Shown: positions 32,744 to 44,149, counted from the first letter of the stretch. The stretch: DNA of 64,000 bases from Nannochloris sp. 'desiccata' (GCA_019044685.2 JAGTXX020000004.1:310001-374000), one strand, 5' to 3'. Program-made: numbers and translations. The notes: generated by a model from the letters alone, not told the origin.

Positions 32744-33610
32744 ATGGCTTCTGCTCTTGCTTTCTCCACCGCCTCTGTGCGTGTCGCTCCCATGACCAAG
32801 GTCAATGCTGCCCCCGCCAAGGCACGCACCGCCTTCGTGTCCAACGCCACCATCAAGAAGACCACCGCTTTCCAAGTCTGGACCCCCCTCAACAACAAGG
32901 TAAGCGCGCGTGCTTTAGCTTGCTCTAGCGGGCTACAGAGCGTCCATGTCTGTTGGAGGATTTAACTGATCTTTGCTTCTTCTTGCAGTTCTTCGAGACT
33001 TTCTCTTTCCTTCCCCCTCTCTCTGATGGCGAGGTCTCCCGCCAGGTGGATTATATGGTGCGCAACAGTTCTACATTCTCTGCATTGTGTTCCATTGCTC
33101 TGCATTCATCAACCCTTATCATGTAGGAGAATTTACAACACTATGCTGTGCTGCAAACTCGGCAGCCTGCTTCTGTTGTTACTCCTTTAGAAAATTGGGT
33201 TCTCTGAGTGCTCCTATCTTTTGAATACTCGTCATTATTGACTGGAATATTTTCTCACCATTTTGCTTTCACTTAAATCAATGCAGGTCCGCAACGGATT
33301 CACCCCCTGCCTCGAGTTCTCCCAGCCTGAGAACGCTTATGTCGCCAATGACACTTGCATCCGTCTCATGGGTGCCTCGTCCGGCTACCAGGACAACCGT
33401 TACTGGCCCATGTGGAAGCTCCCCATGTTCGGATGCACTGATGGCGCCCAGGTCATCAAGGAGATCCAGGCATGCACCAAGGCTTTCCCCGGTGCTTACA
33501 TCCGCCTCGTCGCCTTCGATGCCTCCCGCCAGGTCCAGGTTGCTGGATTCCTTGTCCACCGCCCCGAGGGTGCCAAGGAGTTCCGTGCTCCCAACGAGCG
33601 CTCTGTTTAA
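32744..33610 (+). CDS. RBCS: Rubisco small subunit precursor
   Basis: Small subunit of ribulose-1,5-bisphosphate carboxylase/oxygenase, imported into the chloroplast and assembled with eight plastid-coded large subunits. Three exons: 32744-32899, 32989-33057 and 33287-33610, all phase 0; 182 residues. The transit peptide ([19 protein letters not shown]...) ends before the mature start near [20 protein letters not shown]; diagnostic blocks are [56 protein letters not shown] and [11 protein letters not shown]. Start context AAAATGGCT is good. Codons are strongly C-ending (GTC, CTC, AAG, ACC), as expected for a very highly expressed gene and unlike its neighbours. The second donor (ATG|GTGCGC) is unusual: see findings. 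Confidence 0.97.
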
Positions 33611-33714
33611 ATACCCTGGCCAGCACTTATGGCAGGCCTGAGAATTTGAGCGTCCTTTTGAAATATCTTTTCCTCAACGTTGGATTAACTTAACCCTTTT
33701 TCATCGTTTCGAGA

Positions 33715-33719
33715 TGTAA
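33715..33719 (+). terminator. Possible TGTAA polyadenylation signal of rbcS
   Basis: TGTAA, the usual green-algal poly(A) signal, about 105 nt after the stop codon. No mapped 3' end; other copies may be used. Confidence 0.35.
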
Positions 33720-34557
33720 GAACTGATGATCTTTTGTGCTGATACTAACTATTTCTTACTACCTTCATCCCTACTTGGCAGCGCAGCAACTTTTAAAAAA
33801 TACGACTGTGGGTTGTTTTCTTTTCTTTTGGCCGAAAAGATGTATTGAAAAGATCTCCATTGTGTTTTTGTTCTTTCTCGTTCTCTGAAGATTGTTCTTT
33901 TGGTGCATTTATTTTTCATATTTTTCTACGTCAGACGTGGGCGGTGTCGCTGCAGAATATTTTAGCTCTACTACTTTGTTTTCACTACAATTTTCAGTGT
34001 CTCACTCTCACACTGAGAGTGTGTTAGTAGCGTTCTATAGGTATGCGCTCTATCGAGTGAGCCAGGCACGACAGGGAGCCACCTTCGCTGCTCATTTTTC
34101 AATTTTTTTTTTTTTTTTTGGCATGGCACCCCACGAGAAGAAAAGATTTTCTTTTAATTTTTCTCTAAATAAATTTGCGATACCTGTTTTGTTTTTTAAT
34201 TCATATTTTAGTCTTTCCTACGGCCAAAAGGACGACTGTCAGCGCGTAATGAATTGAATCTCATTTCTTTTATGTCTTATTTTTGGTACTTTGGGGCTGT
34301 CGTGGAACAAAGTCGCAGCTGCTAGTATGCATTTGTCGCTGCTCCCCCCGCCGACGTATTAAGATTAATAATAAAAATAAATTGTTCTGTTTTTACTATC
34401 TGCTAAGGCGAGTATAGTACCCTGATACTAATGTTGGATTATTCTCTACTATCTTTTCTGCCAATTACGGCATTTAAATTACCCATTTTTAGTTTATTTT
34501 TCTGAGCTGTCTGCGTTGCCTTGTAAATTTCAAAGGGTCTCGATTATATTTATAGCA

Positions 34558-34625
34558 TATGAACCTCACTCGCCCACAATTGCTGGATTGTGCAGCAAGA
34601 GTCGGTATGTAGGTATCTAGAGACA
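34558..34625 (+). repeat. Dispersed ~62 bp element, copy 3
   Basis: CCTCACTCGCCCACAATTGC then TGGATTGTGCAGCAAGAGTC and GGTATGTAGGTATCTAGAGA. Closest to copy 1 (reverse at 25468-25530). Stem TTGCTG/CAGCAA kept; loop GATTGTG. Confidence 0.8.
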
Positions 34626-34978
34626 CATGATCATATTATATTCCTATTTTTTTCACGACTCACACTCTGTACACAAACAGAGATCAATCAATCAATTTAT
34701 CAACAAACACAGAAAGAAATCATCAAAGACACTATTTTTTTTATTAATCAACGACAGGTATGCACAAAACAACTGGGCCCACGGGGGTAAAATAAAAGCG
34801 AGCGTCTTTCCCTAGCCAGCTTCCCTTCTCCACCAAGGACGCTATACACCACTGATTCATTAAACAGGTAGAAATTAACTGGATACACTTAGTTACTTAG
34901 TACCTCTACTCTATTCTCGTTACGTATTCACTAGCCTATTTAAGCTTGAACATCTTGCTATATTTTTTTTTAACTTTT

Positions 34979-36910
34979 TTACCAAAATTTCCACCAAGGA
35001 CGCTGTGCAGCCATCACCTCTCTATCCACTGCTTCTCTCGCTTCTCTCACTTGCGGAGTCTCCAACATCGCAGCCCCCTTCAACGCTTGCCGTTTCCCAG
35101 TCTCCACTGCAGCTCCAGCGACACTTTTCACTGTTTTGGCAGTTTCTTCAGCTCGTTTTTCAACTCCTTGAACGGTGTCAGAGACGTTTCCAACCGCCTC
35201 ATCTACTTTGCTTTTTACTCTCCTTACAGTTTCTCTGCGAACGGCTTCATCTCTAACCAACGGCCCTGCATTTACCACGATAAATATCGCACCCACAGTT
35301 AACGCAATGCCACCAGCTAGGCGTAGTAACCCCCTCAAAGGACGAGGCACAGGGTTGAATTTTTCACTGCACTCTGTGCGGCGAAACTTAAGATATTCTT
35401 TGTCAGTGTTTGCCTTGAGCTCCCAATAGGCTGTTTCAAAAAGCAAACGACGCAGCACAGGTAATTCAGAATGAGCAGTAAGTAAACTCTCACAACGACC
35501 CCAGGGGTAGCGCCTCACAGGCCAGAAACGACCTACACTGCGATCAATAGTAGAGGCGCCAACAACAGCAAAGGGCGGGCCGTGTTGTGCACCAGCTGCT
35601 GCCAAAGCATCGTGACTAAAATGCCACAGTCCATGACGATAGAGCGCAGCATGCACTTCATGACGATACGTTTTCAACTCTTCTGGGGTCATAGAATCAG
35701 CTTTGGATAAGATTGGCACCACAGGGACCCCTACCTGTGTCAAAAGTTTGATGAATCGAATATCACTTCTGCGCAATCGGTGAGGAGGAAGAAAGTACAA
35801 AACAACATCTACCCTGGTATCTGGAATGCGGTGCATAGAAGAACGACGAGAAGGGTTGATTTCCATGTCTAAATACTGCTCAGAACAGGTTTTAATGTAA
35901 TCAATAATCGCTTTTCTCTGTGCTCGAGCATCCTCGTGGCCATCAAAATCACCATATCCAGGCGTATCTTGGATAAGATAATGCCAATACACCATAGAAT
36001 CTTCATCTTGAACAGCCATTTCAGTGCACAGCTGCTCAGGACGGTCAGAAAAGATGGTGGAAGCACCGTGGCCAGAAGCATCAGCCACTGGGAAATCAAT
36101 ATTCGCAGCATAGGCAGCAAATAAATTGCGAGTAAAAGTGGTTTTTCCAAGGCCATCGTCGCCGACAATAAGAATTTTCATGTAGTTATGAGTCCATTGA
36201 GGCTTAACACGCGGTAATCCAGAGAATGCTGCAGCGACATCTCGTTCACGGGCGAGTTTTGCAGCGCGATCTTCGTCGGTTTTCCAAGCGGCCGAGGTGC
36301 CTTGAACAGCAGGCGCTGGTTCAGTTTTAGGTGGGAGAGGGGTGCCTACTGTGGCAGGGAGAGAGGAAGGAGGAGGTGGAGGTGCTTTGGTAGGGGTGGT
36401 AGGTCCAGGGTGTACAGCAGCAGAGAAGGACTGGGGTGTTGCTGCTACTTGCTCAGTAAGGGCAGGTTGGGTCTCGGTGACCAGCAAAGAGGTGCTGTGC
36501 AAAAGATCATTTGCTGCAGTGGCGTTGGTGGTGCTATCTTGCATGCCATAACTCTGTTGACTTTGGCGAGGGTGAGGAGGTGGGGGAGTCAGAGGAGAAA
36601 GAGCTTCAGCAGACACGGTCGTGGGAGTTTCTTGCTGCTGCTGCTCGCCCTGGGGCGCCAAAAGACTGCCTTGTTGCTCTTCTTGAGAAAATTTCTCAAA
36701 GGCTGCCTTGGGCTCTTCTTTCAGGTCGGAAAACTTTTCAGATACCATGTTGACGTCTATTGAAGGGAGAGATACAGGGTCTTCAGCACTCAAGGCTCCA
36801 GTAAGGCTGAGAGCATGCTCGGGAACTGAGGAGCCATTAGGCTTTGGGAAAGGAGCGGTGGTATCCTCTGCCTTATTCAGGACGACTTGAACTTCTGCTA
36901 TATCTACCAT
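34979..36910 (-). CDS. Septin with C-terminal membrane segment
   Basis: Single exon, 643 residues, ATG at 36910. Septins are filament-forming GTPases acting at membranes and division planes; green algae have them, land plants do not. A disordered Pro/Ser/Gln-rich N-terminus of about 240 residues is followed by the P-loop ILIVGDDGLGKTTF, the G3 motif IQDTPGYGDFDG, DVVLYFLPPHRLRRSDI, the G4 motif PILSKADSMTPEEL, and the septin-unique end GRFWPVRRYPWGRCE with ELPVLRRLLFETAYWEL. A hydrophobic segment (LLRLAGGIALTVGAIFIVV, about 546-566) follows, then a charged amphipathic helix with heptad-like spacing (VKSKVDEAVGNVSDTVQGVEK). The membrane segment and the absence of a long canonical coiled coil are notable. 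P-loop is DGLGKTT rather than xSGLGKST. Confidence 0.92.
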   Translation of the reverse strand: MVDIAEVQVVLNKAEDTTAPFPKPNGSSVPEHALSLTGALSAEDPVSLPSIDVNMVSEKFSDLKEEPKAAFEKFSQEEQQGSLLAPQGEQQQQETPTTVSAEALSPLTPPPPHPRQSQQSYGMQDSTTNATAANDLLHSTSLLVTETQPALTEQVAATPQSFSAAVHPGPTTPTKAPPPPPSSLPATVGTPLPPKTEPAPAVQGTSAAWKTDEDRAAKLARERDVAAAFSGLPRVKPQWTHNYMKILIVGDDGLGKTTFTRNLFAAYAANIDFPVADASGHGASTIFSDRPEQLCTEMAVQDEDSMVYWHYLIQDTPGYGDFDGHEDARAQRKAIIDYIKTCSEQYLDMEINPSRRSSMHRIPDTRVDVVLYFLPPHRLRRSDIRFIKLLTQVGVPVVPILSKADSMTPEELKTYRHEVHAALYRHGLWHFSHDALAAAGAQHGPPFAVVGASTIDRSVGRFWPVRRYPWGRCESLLTAHSELPVLRRLLFETAYWELKANTDKEYLKFRRTECSEKFNPVPRPLRGLLRLAGGIALTVGAIFIVVNAGPLVRDEAVRRETVRRVKSKVDEAVGNVSDTVQGVEKRAEETAKTVKSVAGAAVETGKRQALKGAAMLETPQVREAREAVDREVMAAQRPWWKFW

Positions 36911-38315
36911 TTTAATACCTTCGTTTAATAGAGGTTATTCAATCGAACGGAAAAGGTTTAAATTGAAGGCCAGGCCTTGAAAATTTCGCAGGGTGGTGGG
37001 AGCTTCATAGCAGGTGCACAAGCATGCAATTTCAGGAGAGCATCATTTCATCTTCCAATCGACAAGGCTGCTCTAAATTATTGCTTTGTAGGACTTCTTT
37101 CGGTCCTATAATACATTTTAAAGGGCTGCGGGGCAGTGATTCTGCAATAGATCTTTTATTGCCGAGCCACCGGCGGCGGCAGCGGCAGCGGCAGCAGCCG
37201 GGACGGCTATGCCAGATAGCTTGTCCAAGGATTTCTTTAAAATTATCAGAACGAAGATCTTTCATTTCTAAATCAGAAATCGTTGTAAAATTTAGGCTTA
37301 TGTACTCTACAGAGACATCATTTAAGTTTGCCATTTTCCTCTCTCCTCCGCCGCACAGCAGACGAGCTGCTAGGGCAAGCCAATAAAGCCGGGCCTCCTT
37401 TTTTTTTCATATACTATGAATATTGGCTTCTGAGTCTACTGGTCAGCTCTCTCTTTGCCAATCCTGGTTAGAGGACAAAGCAAGCAAGGGCCGCTACAAA
37501 GTAGAGGACAAAGAGCAGCAAGCAAGACCCCCAGCCTTCTTTAGACCAAGGCCTTGCAAGGCTCGAGATCAAAGTGAATATATCTGTCACTAATCTCTTG
37601 TAGTTGTCTTGATTAATTCTAACTTTGTTCATGGCCTTTTTAGCTGCCTAAACTGAGGCCGGAGCATGTGATCTTGGCTGTCAAGCATGAGCCCTTGGAC
37701 TTAAGTTTCAGGCATTGTGCAACAATCTATTGTGCTCACTGCGTTATCAACGACGGCACAACTGTGCATGTTCAGAACTTGGCTTCGATGCTCATAAATC
37801 CGCCAAAGATCACTATGGCAAGATTGTATACATGCTGCCTGTTGACTTTTAATCTGCGACTCTTTAGAGCATAATTGGTGTTCTCCAGCGAATTATGCAT
37901 TCTAAAGTATAGTATGGATAAGCTTAAAGACATAATAAAGCTCCTCCCAGTTTGTCCATTGTGCCAACGGGCAACGAGATGCTCAGCTGTGAATATTTTT
38001 CGGTGCCTTTTTCGTTAGAATGGTGCACTTCTTAGACTTTTAACACATCTACAAACGGCTCGGAATGCCTACCCTCTCTTATCTGTCATGGAAGAAACTA
38101 CAAAGCTGTTTATTTCAGCCAGCGTAGCAAAAGGAAAGCAAAAATTTGAATTAAACATAAATATTTGGACACCTGGGCTCAACAATTACACTTAATTATC
38201 TAACACTAAGCTAAATTACTTAGTTAAACCTACGCTCCTGTTGATTCTCAGCCCTTCCGGCTGAATTACTTGCTGCTTCTTAGTTAATAATCTCTGTTTG
38301 CGATTTCAATTAATC
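36911..38315. other. Intergenic region with one doubtful small frame
   Basis: 5' flank of the septin gene and 5' flank of the unknown gene at 38316. Contains the small open frame at 37032-37334 listed separately and a GCGGCGGCAGCGG-type simple repeat near 37171-37198. Nothing else recognised. Confidence 0.5.
37032..37334 (-). CDS. Doubtful small protein or first exon
   Basis: 100-residue frame from ATG 37334 beginning MANLNDVSVEYISLNFTTIS and passing through a Cys/Arg-rich CCRCRCRRRW segment encoded by a GCx simple repeat. No family recognised. It ends only 122 bp before the septin start on the same strand, so it might be a separate small gene, a 5' exon of a longer transcript, or chance. 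Confidence 0.25.
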   Translation of the reverse strand: MANLNDVSVEYISLNFTTISDLEMKDLRSDNFKEILGQAIWHSRPGCCRCRCRRRWLGNKRSIAESLPRSPLKCIIGPKEVLQSNNLEQPCRLEDEMMLS

Positions 38316-39586
38316 ATGCCTAGCCGCTCTAAAACTTTCGGTCGCCTATTCCTTGGCACCGCTGCTGGTAAGTGCTTCCTTGTATATTGATGCATCTATG
38401 GGCGATGATGTTTGCTGCAATCTATCTGTTTTTCTGAGTGAAGATTTCAAATTTTGAAAGATTCAAAGATATTTCTCGACCTTGTCTGTCACGACCAACA
38501 GCTCGCATTGCTATTCATTATGTTTTTATACATATTTCATTAACGTGATGTGCTTATTTCTTGCGTGCAGCGGTCGCTTCCACTTGGTTCGTCAAGAGGA
38601 TGATGATGAAGAAGAAGAAGAGAGAGAAGCAGTTGGCTTCTGTGGTCTCCCACCCACTCAACGAGCTCGCTGAAAACCGTTGCGTGAGACGTACTGTCGC
38701 TGTTGCACGCCCAAAACGACCAATATGGCGTAAAACAGCTTTCAATGCTGCAGTCAGGCGCTACATGTCCAACGTGTTACCGGTTTTCCAGCTTGATGGT
38801 CGTCCATCCTTGATGCCTTTCGAGCAGCTTCTTCCACCAAACTCTGACCGCTGGCGAGATGATTCTTTGATACCCACCTCAGGCACTCTTCCTTCACAAG
38901 AACTTTTCCACAAGGCAATAACTTACATGATTCCAACGGCCAAAGCATTGTTGGATCTTCTCCCGGCTCACATCACCTCTGATGAGATTAAAGAAGAGGA
39001 GTTCAAAAATGCGTACCATATTTCGTACCGATGTGTCTTTGCTTACAGTTGTTTCCTCCAATTCGCCCCTTCTACTCCGGACAGTGCTCACCTTTTCTCT
39101 AAGGTTTTAGAACTATGCCGCCGCTGCAACCGAGTGATGCAGCTCAGGAGAGCGCCCCAGGTTAGGGAGCGCGTTCTTCTTGCGCAACAGTTTTCCAGGA
39201 GTCTTCCCTTAACTGCAGAAAATCTTGCTATTCTTGACGCCCAACCCTGCCCTCAATCTGTCTTTGGCAACGATCAGGACGTCGTCGATGCTATGTCGCA
39301 AGTTGACTCTGACACTGGCTTGATGTGCTCCGCCAGTCTAGATGACGAAGAAGATGGCACTATTACTACTTTTAGCTCTGATTCTGCCTCACAGCCTGCT
39401 CCTTCCTCCTCTCCCGTTGCCCCAGAGAGTGGAAGTTCTATTCAAAGAGCGGCTCTTTCGGTCATCGAAAATCGAAATCAAAATTGGTCGGTCGGTTTAA
39501 TTGAAAAGGTCAAAGCTGGGATAAGTTTTGGCATTGCTCTGCTTAAGAGTGTATTTAAAAAGAGTGTGCATATGTGTGCTCGGTAA
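38316..39586 (+). CDS. Unknown protein, helical, with N-terminal membrane-like segment
   Basis: Two exons, 38316-38367 and 38571-39586 (phase 1; donor GTAAGT, acceptor GCGTGCAG), 355 residues. The N-terminus MPSRSKTFGRLFLGTAAAV with STWFVKR and a following MMMKKKKREK basic run could be a signal anchor. The middle is helix-rich with several Cys (YRCVFAYSCFLQF, LELCRRCNRVMQL). A Ser/acidic disordered stretch precedes a C-terminal amphipathic helix (WSVGLIEKVKAGISFGIALLKSVFKKS). No family recognised; the splice join restores one continuous frame, supporting a real gene. Confidence 0.65.
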
Positions 39587-40730
39587 AAACTGATTGCGTG
39601 CTGCTTTTCCTTACCGCTGCCATGCCGCCTATTTAAAATCAAAGAAGGGAATTGGAATTCTATAGAGAATATAATTAACCGAAACTGCTGTATATATGTG
39701 GCACAGAAGTATTAAGAAAGCGCTGGCGTGCTGCCCAAAAAATGTTTAGATTGAAAAGAACACATTCTCGTTGCTTTCCTTTTCTGATATTTATAATTTA
39801 TTTACACTTGAAATCGGAAGGATTATTGGGTTCGTGTTATCGTTGTCCTGCATCTTCGAACGTTGCAGCCCAGTATATATTTATTTTACAAGCTCTTTCT
39901 CTTTGCTCTATTGAATGAGCAGTCTCCGGCTGTTGGTGTTCTTCTTTATCCTAGCACCTAGGCAGGCATGAAGCGAACTTAAGCGGAGCTGCTTGTAATT
40001 TTGATTTATTGACCATCTAAATGTATATTGTATCCCTGTTGGATAACAAATTTTTATTGTAATGAATCGATAGATTAGAAGTAGTGGCCGGGCGGGAGCG
40101 GAGGTGTTAGTTTCAGTAGTAGCCGGCGCGGCATGGTTACTCAAAGAGTCTTGCTGGGAGACTGTTACAGGTAGTTCTATCACTCTCAATGAGCAGGTAG
40201 GCTGTTTCTAGGATAGGCGCCAAGCTTGGTCAGCAGTGCGAGTGCATAGGGTGAGGATTTTTTTGTGGTTGCTTCTATCGGCCGATAGACCGCGGTTGGT
40301 CAACCCCAGCAAAATTTTGGGACCAATGGCGCTCTTTTGGTACGGCTCGTCTGGCCCAGAGACCGTCGTGGTGGTATCACAAGTTTATATCACAAAGAGG
40401 TTTCAGTGATGGAAAGATACCAGAAAACGCACCAGGGACAAGGGGGAATTCGGTGAAAATGAAAATTGGTCAACTCAGGTTTCTTCAAAGGGGCCAGCAC
40501 AGCAAGGAGGTCGCAGCACAGTGCTCTTCAAATTTATATTTGAGTGAGGATTTTCAACCCCTAAGCTCAGTTCAATTAGTATTATATCATCAATATTTAT
40601 TAGGTCCGATCCCTCCTGGCTTTCCGGAAGGGTCACTGAGCCCGCGATCACTCTCATTTATAATTTGTGTGATCACCCGCCTGCTGATAGATAGCATTCT
40701 CAATCTTCCTCCAGCCTTTTCCACACGGCT
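39587..40730. other. Intergenic region, about 1.1 kb
   Basis: Between two plus-strand genes. Contains a perfect 14 bp palindrome CTATCGGCCGATAG (40275-40288). No gene recognised. Confidence 0.55.
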
Positions 40731-43700
40731 ATGGCTGGACCACTTTCTGCTTTGCTAGGTGCAGGTGACGCGTTCCGTAAAAAATGCCTGGCTCTTTTTG
40801 GGAATGACAACCTCTGGCAACTCTGGCAAAGTTCTCTTGCGGCTCTCAGCTCGGATGCTGGAGGATCTGGGAACCTGCAATCAGATCTAGAAACAATCAT
40901 CATATCTTTGGTGCCAGATTCTAACGATCCACGCCTACAAATAGGCTCCCTTTTAGCTTTCCCACCTTTACCGCTGGCTCCACCTCAGGAGCAACCAGTG
41001 CAGCATCTTGCTGCTGTTCCTACGTCTGGAAATCAAAATGAAGAGAAGGGCACACCTGAGGTTTGTTCTGCTGTTCTATCCTTTTGGGAGTCATGGCATT
41101 AAGCTTTCAGCTTAAAAAATGCTTACCTTTCTCGTTAAAACCTTTTTTTGCAGGCTGACCCTCGGGAAGACAACGCAGCTTCTAGCTCACGGATCCCTGC
41201 TCATCGCCCTCAGCGTGACGCTGGAGGCTCCTCTGGAGCCAGCGGCTCTCGGCCTCCCGCTTCAGGCGCAGCCTTGTCGCAGGCCAGAGGCGTGCGCCCT
41301 TCTCAGCGCGATGCTTCTCAAGCACACCAACGCAAGGCTCACCAAACTGCGAGCTCTGATGCTACCCGTGAGCTTGCTGCCATCAATACCGCTAATTTAA
41401 AGCTTTCTTTCCTCACTCGTGCCGAATTAAGAAATGGATTTCTTCTTTCTGCCGAGTTACACCTACTGAAAGCCATTTCCTGCAATGCTCAAAATTCGGG
41501 CCTTGTAGTGCGAAACCTCCACCTCACTGTGTCTATAAACACTGTGAAAACCCACCTTTCGCAATTTGGAGAGGTCTTTGAGGTTCGTTTTCTCAGCAAG
41601 GAAGGTGGCGCCTATAAAGACACTCTTTCTGCCCTTGTCGTTTTCAGGAACCTCGAAGACGCCCAGACTGCTTTTGAACAAGTGCACAGCACCTTCAAGG
41701 AAGGCATTTCTGCAAAAGAGCCTTTATATATCTCCTACATCCCACCCAGTGATGTTTTGAATATTGGGAATCTCACTGCAAGTATTACTTTGCCTAGCAG
41801 AGCGCTTAAAGAAGTCTTTTCTCGCTTTGGGGAGATTCTTGATGTTGACTTGTCCCAGCAGAATGAAAACCGTGCCTGTCTTCGCTTCGAGTCTGCGTCC
41901 TCTGCCCTTGAAGCTGCGCGTGCTCTGCACAGCAAAATAGTTCCAACTCTGTCTGGAGACAAGGAACTGAGCGTTAGCTTTGCAACGAGCTCGATGAAGA
42001 AGGCAAGGCTTCAGCCTCAGCTCCCTCAACCTGCCGGGCACCCGCTTTTCTTTTCTGTCCCCTCTTGTCGAAAAAAGCCGTTTACTAGTTTGTTACGGAA
42101 CACTCTTGTTAGAGTGAACTTTGGCGGTGAACCCTCATTACATTTTGTCATTGGAACAACTCTCAGTGAGCCTCAGCGCCCTGATGGCAAGCAGCATGTT
42201 CTTCTCCAATTAGAAGGCATCAACGAGCTGGTTCCCGCGACGGATGTGAGCAACGGCAACCCCTTTGCTGCTGATTCTACTACTCGCCTTGAATTAATAG
42301 CACTCGCTAAACGTATCAACCAGTCTTACAGCCCTGATCAGTTCCTTACTGTGGACGAGATTGCGTCTTTGCTCTACAATCGTGCGCAAGTGAAGAAAAA
42401 GTGGTGGAAGGGTGGAAAAGATTTAGCAGAAGCGTCGCAAGCAGATTCCATCAAACCTGGTCCTCTTCTCACCAACCCTGAACAAAAGTATATCGAATAT
42501 ATGTTCTCTACGATGATGATGATTGACAGCAGTAGGGCGATGAGCCATGTCTCGGTTGTCGGCTCTGGCCGACATATTGCGAGAGACGTCGCTGCTTTTG
42601 AAGCTCTTCCTGTAGAAGCAGTAGATGTTTCACCTATGGTGACCCCTGCGAGTAGTCGTGCTGGAGGTAGCTCTTTTGTTACTCCTGGAGGCAGTGGAAG
42701 AAGCAGCTCACACAACACTCGTGGTGGCGGTGGCGGCGGCGGCGGCGGCAGTAGGAGTGGCAATAAGTTCACTCCAGCTGTTCCTTTACCTGCCCCTCCC
42801 GGCTCTACTGGCCTCCTGCACAGGTCAGATTCCCCTCCAAAACGCATTTATCCCGTGCCTTCCTCAGGTGTCGGTCCTACGAGGCTTGCCTATGAGGACG
42901 AGCAAACCTATAATGACCATCTTGAGCAACGCAATAAGGCAATGGCTGCTATGGCTGAGAAATTGCGACAGGAGAGGATTGCGGGAGACATCAAATATTT
43001 TACCAGACGTGGGTGTGACATCAGACTTGCTACGTATGCTGCTCGTTATAGACATGCTTCCGATCAAGTTAAAGCTAATATAGATTCGATGATAAAGGGC
43101 ATAGATCAAAGACGTCGGGAAGCCGGGTTGGAAGAAATCCCTCTTCGTCCAGCTGGCCTTGTACCTTACCACAGACTCGTCCTTGTCGGTAGTGCTGCAG
43201 AAACTTCTTGCGAAGAGCAAATTCCCAACACGACAGCTAATAACTTACGCTCTCACGACCTCGCCTTTTTCGATCGTCCTGCACCTGCCCCTTATCTTGC
43301 TGCGCTGATGGTCGATCTCGTCCACAAGACTGGCCTATACAAGAAAGGATTTGCTGCGTTTCGAAGGATTTGGAGTATGAAGAGGCAAGCAGAGGATAGA
43401 AAGATTAAGCCTTTACAAATGAAGAAAGCGATGACAGCGTTCACGGCCTTGAAAGAGTATGCAGCTTTGCAGAAGAGTTATGATACCGTTTTCTGCGAAG
43501 AAGAAGAAGAGTTCTTAGAATTACGGTCTTCTCTTTCAATGTCCTGGATCTCTACTGCTGCTACTGATGGGAGTGGAAGTGATATGACTGGGGGTGGTGA
43601 TAGTAATTCTAATAGCCCAGATAGTACTGTCACTAGTGGTCCACTTAAAGACCGTACCGGTCCCCTGTACGATATGATGAGCCCTGCTTTTGATCAAAAT

Positions 43701-43772
43701 AACGCTGAAGAATATGATCGAGATTTTCCTGTATACGTCGGCATGAATAGTGAATGTGAAGAAAATGCTTAA
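40731..43772 (+). CDS. Large RNA-binding protein with two RRM domains
   Basis: Exons 40731-41060 and 41154-43772 (phase 0; donor GTTTGT, acceptor TTTTTGCAG), 982 residues. After a disordered segment, RRM1 lies at about 225-305 (GLVVRNLHLTVSINTVKTHL, FGEVFEVRFL, SALVVFRNLEDAQTAF) and RRM2 at about 315-390 (VLNIGNLTASITLPSRALKEVF, FGEILDVDLS, ACLRFESASSALEAARAL). Further on are a Tudor/Plus3-like segment of unclear identity (NTLVRVNFGG...HFVIGTTLSEPQ...LLQLEGINELVPATDV), a Gly run, and a helical C-terminal third. Two adjacent RRMs of this spacing recall Mei2-like or splicing-type proteins, but a Mei2 C-terminal RRM is not visible. The middle block VRVNFG...VPATDVSNG resembles the Plus3 domain of Rtf1; this is a hint only. 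Confidence 0.75.
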
Positions 43773-44149
43773 AAGAAAAAAAGAAACGTTTTGAGGTTCA
43801 AAAGAAAAATTAATTAATTTTACTTTTTTGTTATCCCCCGCTCTCTGTGTGTTTTAATATGATGCTAGAAGTATAGCAGTATCTTTAATTTTTACAAGAA
43901 GAAAGTCTGTGTTTTAAGTACATTACGACTGTAAGAAATTGTCCTAAATAGAATTCCAATCGCCTTAAAGTGTAGATATATTATAGACAGCCACCATGAC
44001 CATAATCAAAATCTTTGGCGGCTTGAAAAAAAAAAGTCATCTCAAACTTCTTAATTAATTTTTTAACAATCATCTCTCCATGAATAAAACGTCAATAAAG
44101 AAGGAAAAATGTCAGAATATAACCTATAGATGCAAAATGGCAGAACTTT
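43773..44149. other. Convergent 3' region
   Basis: Between the 3' ends of the RRM protein gene and the PsbP-like gene; AT-rich with A and T tracts. Nothing else seen. Confidence 0.6.

Larger units (their letters stand above)
33611..34978. other. Long intergenic region after rbcS
   Basis: Holds the rbcS 3' UTR, T-rich tracts, a small inverted repeat (CACTCTCA-CAC-TGAGAGTG, 34003-34021) and the third copy of the dispersed ~62 bp element (34558-34625). No gene seen. Confidence 0.6.

Noticed and set aside
34030..34090. tRNA-like D-arm sequence (GGCTCACTCGATAGAGC on the minus strand)
   Set aside because: No matching acceptor stem, anticodon arm or GTTCGA-type T-arm could be placed within tRNA length.
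41148..41400. Alternative plus-strand frame overlapping exon 2 of the RRM protein gene
   Set aside because: The main frame continues through a phase-0 splice into the RRM domains; the overlap is a shadow.
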